A stretch of DNA of 64,000 bases from Paramecium tetraurelia (Eukaryota > Ciliophora > Oligohymenophorea > Peniculida > Parameciidae): assembly GCF_000165425.1 (NCBI RefSeq), contig NW_001799622.1, positions 186,001 through 250,000 on the forward strand, read 5' to 3'. The position numbers and the translations under genes were made by a program. This document shows positions 1 through 12,504 of the stretch, one piece after another; position 1 is the stretch's first letter; each line of letters starts with the position of its first letter. A model generated the notes under the pieces. The model saw only the letters and a program-made list of their open reading frames with translations. It was not told the DNA's origin and searched no databases.

Positions 1-881
1 ATTTAAAGCATAAAGTCGAATAAGGACAATAATATGCAAAAAAACTTGAAAAGAGATATGAGAGACTGTAAAATGAGAAAAATTAATTGGAATCTAACTA
101 CATAGATTATAAGGAGAGATGCCCTGCGTTTAAATTGCAAGAATATGAAAAATAAATTTAGATGTATAGAAGTTAATTGGAAGAAAAAGAAAGGATATTT
201 TTAAAAATGATGGAAGAAATATAGGATTAATGTTAAACAAAGGAAGATCAATTGACCAGAAGAATCTAAGAATTATTAAAAAAGAGTAATGAACAATAAT
301 CTACAATAAATAAATTGACTACTGAATTAAAGGATTTAAATTTAAAGCATCAGTAATTGTAATTAAGATTGGAATATGAAGAAAAAAATAATAAATTTAA
401 TCGTTAAAGGATGAAAAACGCATCCTCGTTTGAAGATTAAGATGTAGACATACCAAACAATATTCCAAGTTAATATTATATAAATTATCAGATTAAGAAA
501 GGCGCAAAGTTAAATGGAGAACAATTCTAAAACTAATTCTCTAGTCCTCTATTTGAATAAAGTTTAGTCAAATCTAACAATGTACTAAAACAAGCAATAA
601 AGGATTGCTTAGAAGATATGAAATAAACAAGTTTATTAAGGCCTGAATCGCATTTATATGGGGACTAAAGCTTATAATAATAATTTTCAAAAAACAAAAG
701 AATATCACCTCCAATCTCGTCAAGAAATAATGAAATTGATAATTAGCTGAAATAATTGAATAATCGATATGAATAGTTATTAAGATAGGCTTAGAGAGAA
801 TCAGATTTTAAGCTAAAAGCCTAAATTCGAAAAGAATTATTGGATATTGCCGAACAAATAAAAGAGTTAAATAGAAAATGA
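1..881 (+). CDS. Coiled-coil protein, 3' part only
   Basis: The frame is open from the first base to the TGA at 879-881 when TAA/TAG are read as Gln, about 292 codons with no intron needed. The 5' end lies outside the window. The protein is rich in Glu, Lys, Gln and Leu, with heptad-like stretches in the first 130 residues (for example QLEEKERIFLKMMEEIQDQ), a Ser/Pro/Asn linker, and a final helix ending EQIKELNRK. This looks like a structural or cytoskeleton-associated coiled-coil protein. I do not recognise the family. It converges on the next gene, with only 33 bases between the two stop codons. Confidence 0.75.
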
Positions 882-914
882 TGAAATAATTAAGCTATTC
901 ACTATTGATATAAA

Positions 915-2945
915 TCACATTGATAATAATTTTTACTTGTGCATCTCAGAGTTGAGAGAATGATAATTCATAATTTCTTCATTTGGGAACTTCTTTCTGC
1001 AGATTGGGCAAATATATAAAATCAATCTAGTTTGAGCCTCAACTTGGTTTATGATGGGTTTAGAAGGAGTAACCTTGACCTCTGGCTTTTTTGTTTATTA
1101 TAATTTTTCCCATTTCTTTAATTCTAACTCAGCCTTTTTTCTTATTTACGCCTCAGTTAATTGAGGCTGTGCTTTATTGATAACTTTGGGAGGGAGAGGA
1201 GAAGGCTATTCATCTTCTTTATCTGATTTGACCTCTTCGTCTACTTCTTCTACTTTTTATTACTTTTTTTATTGGGATTATTATTAACTTGGCTATTACT
1301 ATTATTAAGGTTTAGGGGCATGAATCTTAGGTGGAAGTTGTGTCATTAGATTCATTGGGGGGGTTGATAATGTAAGTTTTTACTCTTGTTTCAATATAAT
1401 CCTCTCTTGAGCAAGTTAAGCAGCTTGGTATGGGGCTTAAACTATTGGTTAGACAATTGAAACTTCTGGCATTTATATTGGTAATTAAGGAATAGGTTGG
1501 GTTTAAGGTGATTGATTATGTTATATAGGTGGAATTTAAGGGATTTAATGCATCGGCATAGGAGAAGGTATTGGTATTTGCATAGATATTGGCATTTAAA
1601 TTGGCAGGGGAATCTACATCTGAGTTGATTGTTGTTGTTGGATAATATCTTAGGGTTATTATGGTTGTTGTTATGTATTGACTTAAGATGAAATTGATGA
1701 GGGAATCTATGGTTGTAAAGGTCCTTATGGCTGCATCACAAATTAGTTATTTGGATAGAATCTAAATTTAGTCTTATAGTATACCCAAATGGTTTAGAAT
1801 GGTCTTCATATCGTGATGCTCTGTTGTTTCTGGAATATTAGATTATTAGTTAATCGCCATGAAGTCTGACTTCGTTTTAAGTAACATATCTATAAACATT
1901 CTCTGCGTCTTCAACACTAAAGAATTCTACAAAAGCAAAATCCTTTTATTCTTTCATTCTTGGATCCTTAGGTACTTTGTTTTTGACGAGTCTTATATCC
2001 TTAACAGCAGCAAGGGGAGCAAAGATATCTAATATATCACTGTCAGTGGCATCAGCTATGGACTTGATTTCAATAAGGAAAGAATTACTTTTGCTTTAAT
2101 CATCAAACTAGTATTGCATATGGAATCATCAGTAAATCCAGTAGGAGGAGCCATCATGACACTCAATATCTTACAATTGATATTTCTTGGATTTAAACAT
2201 TTATTGCATTTGTGTCTTTTTGCAAAATTTTCATATCCACATTTATCACATATCCAATCATAACTTGTAGGAGGCTAATTAATTAAACTATTTTTTAATT
2301 CATGTCTATTCTAATTATTATTATTATATTCATTACTCTTCTCTGTCTACCACTAGTATCATCATAAAAATCTACATTAAGAGTATGTTCACCTATTTAT
2401 ATTTTACCTTTTAAATATATTAACACTTTTCTTGCATAATCAACAGTGCAATATTTTATGTATGCTTACCCAAATGCATTTATTATAGAAATTTCTTCAT
2501 GAGGAATGACATTGGCTTCCATTGCAGCCTCATTAAATGCACTATCCAATTATTATTTTGTTAAGTCTTCTGGTAAATTCTCCAACAATAATACCATGTT
2601 ATCGTGATTTTTGGGTCTATATCTGGGTATTTTTTCAGAACTTGATGATGATTCTGATTAGGAAACAGAAACAGAAACTGAAGATGATGGTCTTGAAGCA
2701 CTAGATGACGAATATTTCCTATTTTTTCTCTTTTGATGACGATCCTTTCTCTTTCTATCGTTTTTGTTATCATATCTATCATTTCTATCATTATTTCTTT
2801 CATTATTCCTTTCGTTGTTTCTTTCATTATTTCTATCATTGTTTCGATCATTATTTCTCTCATTATGCTTTTCATTTCGATCATAATTAGATTTTTCATT
2901 CCCATACTTATTATTTCTCTCATTGTTTTTATGATGAAAATCCAT
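915..2945 (-). CDS. RBM5/RBM10-like RNA-binding splicing factor
   Basis: In the RBM5/6/10 family these proteins bind pre-mRNA and regulate spliceosome assembly and splice choice in the nucleus. Domain order fits the family. An Arg/Asn/Asp/Glu repeat N-terminus (ERNNERNNDRNN type) is followed by RRM1 (starts MVLLLENLPEDLTKQQLDSA, about 2600-2350), a RanBP2 zinc finger (DWICDKCGYENFAKRHKCNKC, about 2265-2190), RRM2 (about 2085-1830), a Gln/Pro-rich region, and a C-terminal C2H2 finger (ICPICRKKFPNE...HSLNSEMHK) very like the RBM5 finger. A 23-nt intron before the zinc finger (GTAATG...TTAG) and another 23-nt intron after RRM2 restore frame. The frame also changes just before RRM2; a 53-nt intron or an indel would explain it. 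I see no OCRE or G-patch, so the C-terminus is shorter than in animal RBM5. The start is the ATG before the RN repeats. Confidence 0.75.
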
Positions 2946-3021
2946 TTGTAATTTAAAATAATATCAAATAATAAATACAAATTTTCACTTATAATTATTT
3001 AAAATGTTTTAAATTCATTAT

Positions 3022-3273
3022 ATGATTGCGCAAATAGTAAAACTAGAATTTAATTAGTTTGTAATTGATGTAAAGAAAGGAAGTTAAAAACAAAAATAAT
3101 AAATTCTTATTCCCTTAAATTCAATGTTGTAAGGCTTTGTAGTTGCAGTAGTTTTATATGAGTTAACAATGCTTATCTGTTTTAGTTTGAATTTTAAGGA
3201 CTTTGCGATTTTAATGATAAATTTATTTTCATTTGTAGTTATAAAGCATCCGTTTTATATAATTTTATATTGA
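3022..3273 (+). CDS. Small hydrophobic ORF, doubtful
   Basis: An uninterrupted frame of 83 codons from ATG to TGA, ending 2 bases before the ATG of the next gene. The C-terminal half is hydrophobic (LLQGFVVAVVLYELTMLI-like). With TGA as the only stop, frames of this length occur by chance in AT-rich DNA, and the space could simply be the promoter of the downstream gene. I do not recognise any family. Confidence 0.2.
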
Positions 3274-3275
3274 AA

Positions 3276-4504
3276 ATGAAAAAGGAAATTTTGATAGTAA
3301 TGACTTTATTCATGTGTATTAATGGAATTTAACAGAGTAATGGAATACTAGATCTCTAAAATTTAAAAGCGCATTAACTATTTACAAAAGTAAACAAAAA
3401 TGTTACATAATAAGAATGTGTAATTTGATTCAGAATTTGATGAAGTTCCAAAAGTGGTAGTATCAATCAAATAAATCATTGGGGAGCAATATGAACTTTA
3501 CACTAGAACTAGCAATATCAATTTAAAAGGTATACATACAATGTTTTACTTAGACAAGGATTTGATTTATAGATAATCAGCTCATCAAATATAGATAACA
3601 TAAAAATCAATTACCTAGCAATCAATGACGACTCTTTGAGCATTGTTTGTGAGAATTACCAAACAAAAAAGGACTAAATAATAGTTCCTTTAAATCTAGA
3701 GCACTCTAAGGTTGCTGCATTTGTTACAGGATTGAAATTGTAAAAAAATGAAAATGTTAACTTCAAATTGAGTTCTATAACTAACTCATAAGTTGTTTTT
3801 GAAACCAAATAAAAAGCGATGGGTCTTTGTTTAGTTATTGGTGATGAAGATAAAATTGCTGTAACTAAGCAATAAATAACTACTACTTTGAAGGATAATA
3901 AACTTGAGTTTAATGTTGAGAATATTGAAGATTCAATAAAATTGTAACTATTAATCTATATTATGAATAGACCTTTGGAAAATTAAATATTATCATTTGA
4001 CGATATCGTGAATAAACTTTCAGTTGAGACTAAGGAAGAAGAATAGTAAAGTTAATTATCAACTGAAGAAGAATAATACCTTGATATTGATAGTATCTAA
4101 ATAGAAACCTTAGGAATAAACATTATATAGTAAAACAATGAAGAGGATGTTATTTAATCAGTTGACATTGAATATTTAGAGCCTTTAAAGTTAGTTCCAG
4201 ATGATAAATTATTAAAAATAGAAGAAAAACACATTGAAACAGTTGAAGATAAGATCAGCGAAATAGTAGAAGAATAAATGCAATTAGAATAAATTGAAGA
4301 AAAGAAGTTTTTAGCTTAAATGAGTTAAGTTAATGTTGAGAGTGTTCAAAACATAGAGGACCCAATTTAATAAGAAATTGCTATATAAGAAATATATCAG
4401 GTTGTACCTTAAAATGTAGATGAACTTGATATGGATGCATTATATAAAGAATTCACATTGGGTTAAGAACTTAATGATGATTTGATTGCATATAACAACC
4501 AACT

Positions 4505-4568
<64 letters not shown>

Positions 4569-5659
4569 TAATAATAATAATAATAAAAATAACCCTAATA
4601 ATAATAAAATACTCTACAAGTAATTNNNNNNNNNNNNNNNNNNNNNNNNNNNNNNNNNNNNNNNNNNNNNNNNNNNNNNNNNNNNNNNNNNNNNNNNNNN
4701 NNNNNNNNNNNNNNNNNNNNNACATAAAATTAAATTCCGTTATAAAATCAATTATAAATGGATGTTCCATTGTTTGAGGAAGATTTATCATTTTGATGAT
4801 ATCGATTTAGAATTAGGTTAAAAAAAGGATGAAAAAATATAAAAGGCATTTTTTGCTTAACATATAAATCGATATTTATAATGCATTTGCTAATGAAGAA
4901 ACAGAAAAATTAAATTAAAAAGAAAATGAAGACCATCCATTTGTTGAAGTTGAAACAGAAACTCAACCAGAAGAAATGCCTGATGAACTTGATAATTAAT
5001 TATCTGGACTTAGAGAAGGGCTAGAAGGAATTGATTTTTCTTTATTTTTTGATGAGTATGCTAAACCTAATGAACTGGTTGTAAATCCAGAACCAGAATA
5101 ATAATTGGATTAAGAACTGATTTAAAATAAAAAACCTTAATAGAAATATGAAGAACCAAAAGAATTTAAATAGCCTAAAGAGAAAATAGAAGATGTAATG
5201 AAAGACCTTTAAATAACCAATGATATCACTTCATCAGAAGATGAGAAAATATTAATAAGCTAACTCAAATAGAAATCAGCAGAGTTAAAATAGAAATTAT
5301 AAGATTAATATGAGATTGTTCCCAAATTGGAATAAGCCAAAAAATAAACTGAAGTGTCAATACATCCTATCGATGAATAATGTATAATTCTATATTAATT
5401 TTTAGATCCAAAAATTGAATCTGATTCTAAAATAGATTATGAAGTAGAAAGTAAATATATGGAATGGTCAATGAGTTAAGATTAAAAAATAAAAAAAATA
5501 GGATTAGATTTGACAGAAGATGACCTTAGGAATCCAAGATTCTCATTGTTATAAATGGATTAAAAGTCAGAGCTAGATATTTAGAAATAAATTAATGATT
5601 TCTTGGGATTAGATGACATATCATTTGTAATGATAAAGCAAAATCTAAGAAGAAGATGA
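3276..5659 (+). CDS. Secreted H-type-lectin-like protein with poly-Gln tract, interrupted by gap
   Basis: The start gives a signal peptide (MKKEILIVMTLFMCINGIQQ). Two introns (25 nt and 29 nt) restore frame. Residues about 45-110 resemble an H-type lectin fold: a V-V-V-S-I strand, then GFDLQIISSSNIDNIKINYL. The rest is acidic and Glu/Gln-rich. Around 4506 the protein runs into a tract of 20 consecutive TAA codons read as Gln, then an in-frame TGA at 4566-4568, then more TAA, and then the N gap. After the gap a clean frame from about 4890 to the TGA at 5657 continues the same acidic composition, so I treat both parts as one gene. The role would be extracellular or vacuolar sugar binding, by family only. 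The lectin call is moderate; the join across the gap is inferred. Confidence 0.5.
4506..4589 (+). repeat. TAA trinucleotide microsatellite coding poly-Gln
   Basis: Twenty perfect TAA units, one TGA, then further TAA units with small interruptions. In the reading frame of the enclosing gene every TAA is glutamine, so this is a poly-Gln tract built only from reassigned stop codons. Confidence 0.9.
4626..4721. other. Assembly gap (96 N)
   Basis: A run of N directly after the TAA microsatellite, probably a scaffold join that failed at the repeat. Confidence 0.99.
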
Positions 5660-5825
5660 CATATATTAAAATAATACATTTAATTATTTATGAAAAGATT
5701 AACAGTAGCATATTCTAAATTATATAAAATAATTATGCAAATATAACATATTCTATCTTATAGAGTTACATATTTAAAATTCAATAATAAATATCTGGGT
5801 AAATGATTAAATTAAATACAATAAA

Positions 5826-8800
5826 TCATTTCCCTGAAGAATTTGAGTAATTGAAGAATTTAGCTTTTGGAGTATCATTGCTAGAATTCCAAAACTTAGG
5901 ACTCCTTTCCACGGCATAGTATTTCTATTTTGTTTATAATAATTCTTTTTCCATTGACTAATATTTCAAACTTTTTGTCGGTTGAGCTTAAATCAAATTC
6001 TAAATTTCTTGTTTACAATCCTTAAAAATTAAAATGAAATATTTACAATGACTTCTTATAATAATAATTGAACTGATTAGATTATCTTGTCTCCATCTCC
6101 TAATCTATTTGATCTATTTTTTATCCAACCCCAAAATCTAGTATAACTTGCACATTTGACTATTTAGTCGTTAATTTTCTAATAAAAGTTTTTGGCTATA
6201 ATAGAGGTATTTATATAAAATTACTGTGTCATAAATTAATTTTGAATGAGCATCTATGGCCGTAATAGGATTTAAACGATCCATCTGAAGGTCTATATCT
6301 ATGTGGATGAGGATGGTGTTTCCCTCATTGACATATCCTAAAACGGTTTCAGAATATTTTGATCCTGGAGATGTGTTGACTTCCTACAAGATCCTCTCTT
6401 CGATTTCAATACTTCATCTTATAAAATTTAAACTTTTGAACAAAGCCCTTATTCTTTTTGGTTTGCTTATCCTATTAATTCTCATACTCCCTTTCAGCCT
6501 TCAATAACATTTAGAATTACCAATATAGTATTGTGTTCCTATTCAAGTCTTGAATATTGATCCTTAATTTGTTTTATTTCATCTTCCTATTGTGAACAAA
6601 ATTGATTGGCCTTTTCATGCACTTCCTTTAATGTTTACTCACTTTATAATAATGCTTGCTCTAATTATTCAATAATCTTCTATTATTATAATTAAATACT
6701 TTCATTTTCTATTCTAAACTCTATTTTAGCTTTCTGTTTTCTTTGGCCAATTAATCTTATGAATTAAATGAAGCATTAAGCATAGAAGCACTATTAGAAT
6801 TCTAAAATCCATATTCTTTCTAAGGTGTTTTCTGCTGAAAAATTCTTTTCTGAGTTTTACTATCTGAACTGCCATAAAGAGTTTATCCCTTTAATTATTT
6901 AATATATAAATACTTTGACTCCTTTTATTGGAGAGAGTGTGTTGTCAATTTTACTTAATAATTCTGATGCTTCATAAACTTTTTATTTTATGCTATGTTT
7001 TTTCTCGAAGTCTAATTGCTGCTATTACTTTTTAGCTTATTATTTGTAATCTTCAACTTACTTTATTTAAAATTCTAATTCTCTTCTTAGTCTTTCAACT
7101 TCTCGCTTATAAGATTCACTTTAGGTGTCATTTATTTATAATTGTTGTTTTAATGAAAAAAGTTCTTTTGATAGATTTGTCAATTAGTTTGATTATAAGA
7201 GTATTTGGTTAGTTTGATTTAATTTATTTTATTCAACTTAATTAATTAATGAATTTTGAGCCTCTAATTACTGAGTTTTATATTTAACTTAATCTGACAA
7301 TTTGTAAATAGTTTCATCCTTCTTTAGGATTTCCTCCTTATCCTAATTAATATCTTATTGCATTTCATCTAGTTAATTATTTAATTATTAATTTTCTAAT
7401 ACTAATTTTTCATAATTCTATTTTAATTGCAAATTCTATTCTCTCTACTCTTATTCGGATTTCTTTATTTCCATTTAAATCTTTCTGCTTTATTCTAACT
7501 CTTCTTAAATTGCATGCATTTCCTCATTGAATTTTGACATTTCATTTTATTATTACTATGCTAACACCTTATTCTTTTGTTTAATTTCCTATATTTCCTT
7601 TTTTGAATGTTATAAATCGTCTTGAAATGTATGCAATTGAGCTTATGACTACTGATATTTTTACAGGGCTTCTGATTAGCATTTTTGCAATTCATTTACT
7701 TTACCTTATAAAATTTACTTTTATAGTTTAATTTCTTCTAATTCTAATATTTTATTTTCTTATTATGAAATCTAGTCTATTAATTTAGTCTTCTCTATTT
7801 TGGCTTAATCTATCTCTTTTTTAATTAATGATATTTATTATTAATAATTATCCAATAATTTATTTAATTTTTGATTCTCTAATTTAATTTGATCATTTTC
7901 GTTCTTCTAACTTTAATATTATTAAGAAATTTATTAGGATAAGGATGCTTCCTTATTTAATTTATCCACTTCTTTCTTATAATGAATAACCCATATTTTT
8001 TGTTCTTCAACTCCTTGATTACTGGATAGTAATTACTATTGCAAATCCTTAATTTAATTTGTCAACTAATTAGTTGCAATTTCCTTTTCTTTTTATGAGG
8101 TTTGTAATTTTTATTCCAATTGGCTAATACACTATTCCTTCTCATCGAGCTCCTCTAAATAATTTTGATTTTCCTATTCTAAGTCTTTTATTTTTTTTTC
8201 AGTAGTTTATATTTATTTAGTATTCTGTTAATTCTATTACTTAATAACAGTGTCCTCAGACTCTAATCTCATTTATAAATTATCAACTTCGCTTTATTTA
8301 GATTATAATATTTCATTTAGAGATTTAACCTTTTCATCAAGAATTTAAGCTGATGTGTTCTCTTTTATTTACAAATCATTAATTATTTATTTCTATTTTT
8401 CTAATTGATGATTTAATTAATCTATAGCTCCTTTCAATTCAGAATTACAATTAGAATACTTATCTATTACCTTCGATGCCTCTTCTAATCTATTACTATG
8501 ATCATCAAGATCCTCTTGTAATTTTATTATTTCATTATCTTTTTGCTTGATTATATCGAAAAGTAGATTTTATTGATTCATGAAATCTTCATTTTGAATT
8601 TTCAACTCATAATCTTTCTGTTCTACATCTGCTTTCAATTGATCAATTGTTTAATCTTTTTCTGGAATAGCCTTACTTCTCAACTCAAAGCAATTATCTT
8701 CAGATTCTTTCTGCTTTTCATTAACTTAAGATAATTATTCTTGATATTCCTCTTCTTTCATTATCAACTCTTAAACTGCCTAATTCAACTCCTCCTTCTT

Positions 8801-11800
8801 AATCAAAAGCTCTTATTCTAGTTATTTAATAATCCCCCTATTTTCTTCTAATATTTTTTCATAATGCAATTTGAGCTCTTGAATTTCTGCTTCTTTCTAT
8901 TGAATTCTTCTCTCATAATCATTCTTTTATTATTCTAATTACTTTTCCTTCTACTCCAATGCTCTCTTTTATTATTCTTCAAGTTCTTAAAATGAAGCCT
9001 ATTTATCTTCAAGTTAATATTCATATTCATTTCTTTGCTAATCTATCTCATATTCCAGTTTATCTTGGTTTTCTTTAAGAAGCTAAAGATAACATGAATT
9101 TTACCTCATATTCTTTATTTCTATTTTCTAGCAACAATTTTGTTTAACTTAATTGTGTGTTCAATTATGAAATCTAGTTTTATAATTGATTAATCTAAGT
9201 TTATATCTCTATCTCTTATTGATTAACAAATTAATCTAGCTATCTTTTATTCTCATTCTTCAATTGTTAAATCTCAACTTGATGCTAATTTACAGCAGTT
9301 TATAATTAACTCTCGTAATCTTTTTAAACATTAATTTATTCTATTTTAGATTGATTAGTGAAACTTTGAATTTCCTTTTAATACTATTGCTCCTATTACT
9401 CTTATTATTTAATTAATGATTATATTTAATTCAATAGATCATCAATTTACTTTTTATTTTCTAATTCTATGTCTTATTTTTCTCTGGTCAATAAAAGGGT
9501 TTATTCTTTGAGTTCACTATTTTCAGTTAAACTAGAATGAATTTAATTTATTAAATTGTTTTACTCTTGCATTGACTTTTGTAATTAAATGAGTAGTGCT
9601 TCATTTTATTACTTTTATTCTGATAATGAATTATTTAATTCTTCTAAATTTTGATTACTTTGTATTTATTAAGTTTCTTTTTCATTTTACAAAAGAATTA
9701 TTTATTACTTTAATCTCTCATTCTCAGCTTAGTATTAATTGACAGTATTACTCAATGAGTCTGATTATTACTTTGCCTGCTCTAATTAGATTTATTAGGA
9801 TTGAAGTTATTAATTCAATTATTGAACTTCTTATTTGCTATCTTGTATTTATTCATTTAATTAATGAGCTTCTTAAATACATTTCTCATTTTATTCTATA
9901 ATTTATTGGATCTCTTATCCTTTTTATATTAATTATTAATTTAATTATTCAACAGCTCTGCTCTTCAATTCCAATTATTCATTTTATTAATCTAAAGTTA
10001 AATCTCTTTATTTGTGATCAATGACTTTAATTTCATCTTCAACATCTATTGTAATGCCTATTTTATCAAGAGATTATTTAATTTTTTCTTCTTTTTCAAC
10101 TTATTTAGCTAATCGTTCATTAAGTACTTCTTGTTCACTTTTCAATTAAGTAAATTCTTCTACTGGTACATAAATTTAAGAGAGTTATACTTGAATTTAA
10201 TTTTGTAATTTCTTTCTTTCATCTAATGATCCCTTACATAATATATAAAATCAAATACATTAACAGTTGATACAATAGTATTGAGCAATTACACGTTTTC
10301 AGTAATTTACAATTTAGCTTTTTCTACATTTTTGGCAGATCCCTCTTTGATTCTCAGACTGTCAGAGAACTTTTTCATCACTGCAGCCTGACTCAAAAGA
10401 GCTTTGGAGAGTTCTTCTTGATAATCGTTTGATAAATCTTCAGCTCCATTGGCATGTTTCAATCTAACGATTTATTCATTTTATAATCTAATGATCAATT
10501 TTAATTGTTATTCCAATTGAGAACTTAATTAAAAAGCTTCCCTTAATTCTTTAATTCCGCTTAAGTACTTTTCTATTTCTAAATGCAGGGCAGTCTCACT
10601 CTCAGTAGATTGTTCAAGATATACTTTGAGTATTTCCTCGAGTTTAATGTATCTTTAATCATTAGCATTAATATCTTAAAAATTGATATTATGCATGGCT
10701 AATTTATGATGAGGATTTTACCTAAATTTTATTTGGTCGGAGATTCTGCTGATTTGGATGTAGTTTAGAGACCTACAATCCATTTGGCTAATTCTTATTT
10801 TAATCTTTTGATTTCATTTTTGAGACTTTCCAAGGATCCACTTTCATCTTCATTAACTCTAGCCTTATTTTTGACTTATTTGACTCTTTTAGAAAATAGG
10901 AGTGTAGAGAGTGTTTCCTAATAAAATAAATTGGATTATTGTATATTTGCAATGAGATGAGTTCTGGAATTACCTCCAAGAGAGTCTTTGAGTAAGAACG
11001 TGAGTTTTGAGTCACGATAATGAACATATCTATTTTATTCTTTGTCTTCCACTAAGGAATTGATAACGTTGCCGAGAATGTGGAGACTCCTATTAATTTA
11101 GCAACCTTCTCGAAGTCTTTCACCTTAAACTTAGGTATGCTTCTATCGTTCACTACCAGCCAGATCCACAAAATGGAATCTAGAAAATCTGTGATTGATA
11201 AGTTAATGACTTTGTCTTCTGGATTCCAATTAGATAGTGAAAACACTATGCGAACGGGAAGATTCGAAATTCATTTAGGTTGATGAGATATGTCTATTTT
11301 CATTGCCACGTTGAACCACTTCCATGGCTTCCACAACATTGGAACAACATTCTTCAGTCAGAAATTCAACGTATACTCCTTTGTTTAGATCTTCTCGCAG
11401 TTGCAAGTTACCCAAATCAGGATTAAGAAGATCGATAATGTGTTCATTATAAATTTCGAGATGTGAGCACTTGATTAAGTATTCGACCGAAGGATCTTTT
11501 TCTTAGTCATCAAAGACGCATCGAAAGAGATAATCTATTATACGTGGTAGTAGTCCTGGCTACAGCGATGTCCCAGTCATAGTGTATGTTTTACCTGACC
11601 CTGTCTAACCATATACAAATACACATCCGTTGTAGCCTAAAATTACAGTTAATCATACCTTCTAAACAATTGCTGGCTTATTGTTCTCCAATCATCGAAA
11701 AGATATCTTCCTATGTGGTATCTGGTCCAGCAACATTATCAAAAGAGAAGAATTTCTACTCTTACTGATTCTATCCTTCTATGACGATGGTATTCTACAG

Positions 11801-11927
11801 GTTTGGGTCAATTCGAATGCACGTCTTTCCTTCATCAAACATGGGTCTAGTTACATGTCTTTTTAATGTACTTTATTCTTATTGAAACTTGTATGTTATC
11901 TCGCTCTTGTTGTTTTCTTTCTGCCAT
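5826..11927 (-). CDS. Giant N-terminal-motor kinesin, kinesin-12 (KIF15)-like
   Basis: ATP-driven microtubule motor. The motor begins right after the start (VSIRIKPMFDEGK) and carries the P-loop [18 protein letters not shown], switch [20 protein letters not shown] and switch [11 protein letters not shown]. The [15 protein letters not shown] form and the linker after the motor resemble kinesin-12. The Gln of the P-loop is a TAG codon. After about 400 residues almost everything is coiled coil rich in Gln, Glu, Lys, Asn and Leu, running to the TGA at 5826-5828, roughly 1,950 residues in all. Short introns of 22-26 nt, for example the GTACAT...ACTAG intron after codon 15 and the GTAAAATCC...TTAG intron after the motor, keep frame. 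I see no internal stop that would split it. A role in spindle or cortical microtubule transport is inferred from the family. Confidence 0.85.
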
Positions 11928-12504
11928 TTTAATTAAAATAAATGCAATATTATGTCAAACATTTTATTCGCATACCTTTCTCTCATTATTCTCAATTGAC
12001 TCCTTATATTGCCTCCTCTCTCTCCCACTAACTTAATTCCTCTCAGCTACTTCATTTCGATTGAAGACAGGGAACAATTTAAACTATTTCCCTGTTAAAA
12101 CCTGGATTAATCTCATATAAAAAAGTTTATTCTGATTGACCAAAATTATTATCATTCAATCTTTATAATTAATTTATTAAAATGACTCCAATTCAATTAG
12201 AATTGAAATTTTAATTCTATTCAGGTTTTTGTTTGTCAATAATGCTTTACTTTTAATACAACATTGAGATTTCTTTCTTTCTCAATTAATATATTAATTA
12301 AAGCATAAGAAAAAAAGGATAAATTGATCCATTATTAAAATTAAATATTATTAGCAAAAGTAAATTATAATTAAAACTCTAAAAGATTTTCAGAATCCCT
12401 TTAAGAAATAGTTAGAACAAACACAATTCAACTAAATAGAATCAATCCATTTTGGAAGATCCACATTATACTTTTAATAGCATAATCCACTTGAACAAAT
12501 AGAA

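Noticed and set aside
2658..2980. Overlapping open frames on both strands at 2561-2980
   Set aside because: They are shadows of the Arg/Asn repeat region of the RBM5-like gene; only the frame running into RRM1 is kept.
4471..4791. Poly-Ile and poly-Asn frames across the microsatellite and gap
   Set aside because: Repeat translated in wrong frames, extended through N.
11052..11283. Plus- and minus-strand short frames inside the kinesin-12 motor region
   Set aside because: The conserved motor motifs fix the coding frame on the minus strand; the others are shadows.
12182..12504. ATG at 12182 as the start of the RhoGEF gene
   Set aside because: The frame from it ends at 12601 in TGA and needs an extra intron; its text is not similar to the downstream domain, so I used the first ATG in the continuing frame, with doubt.
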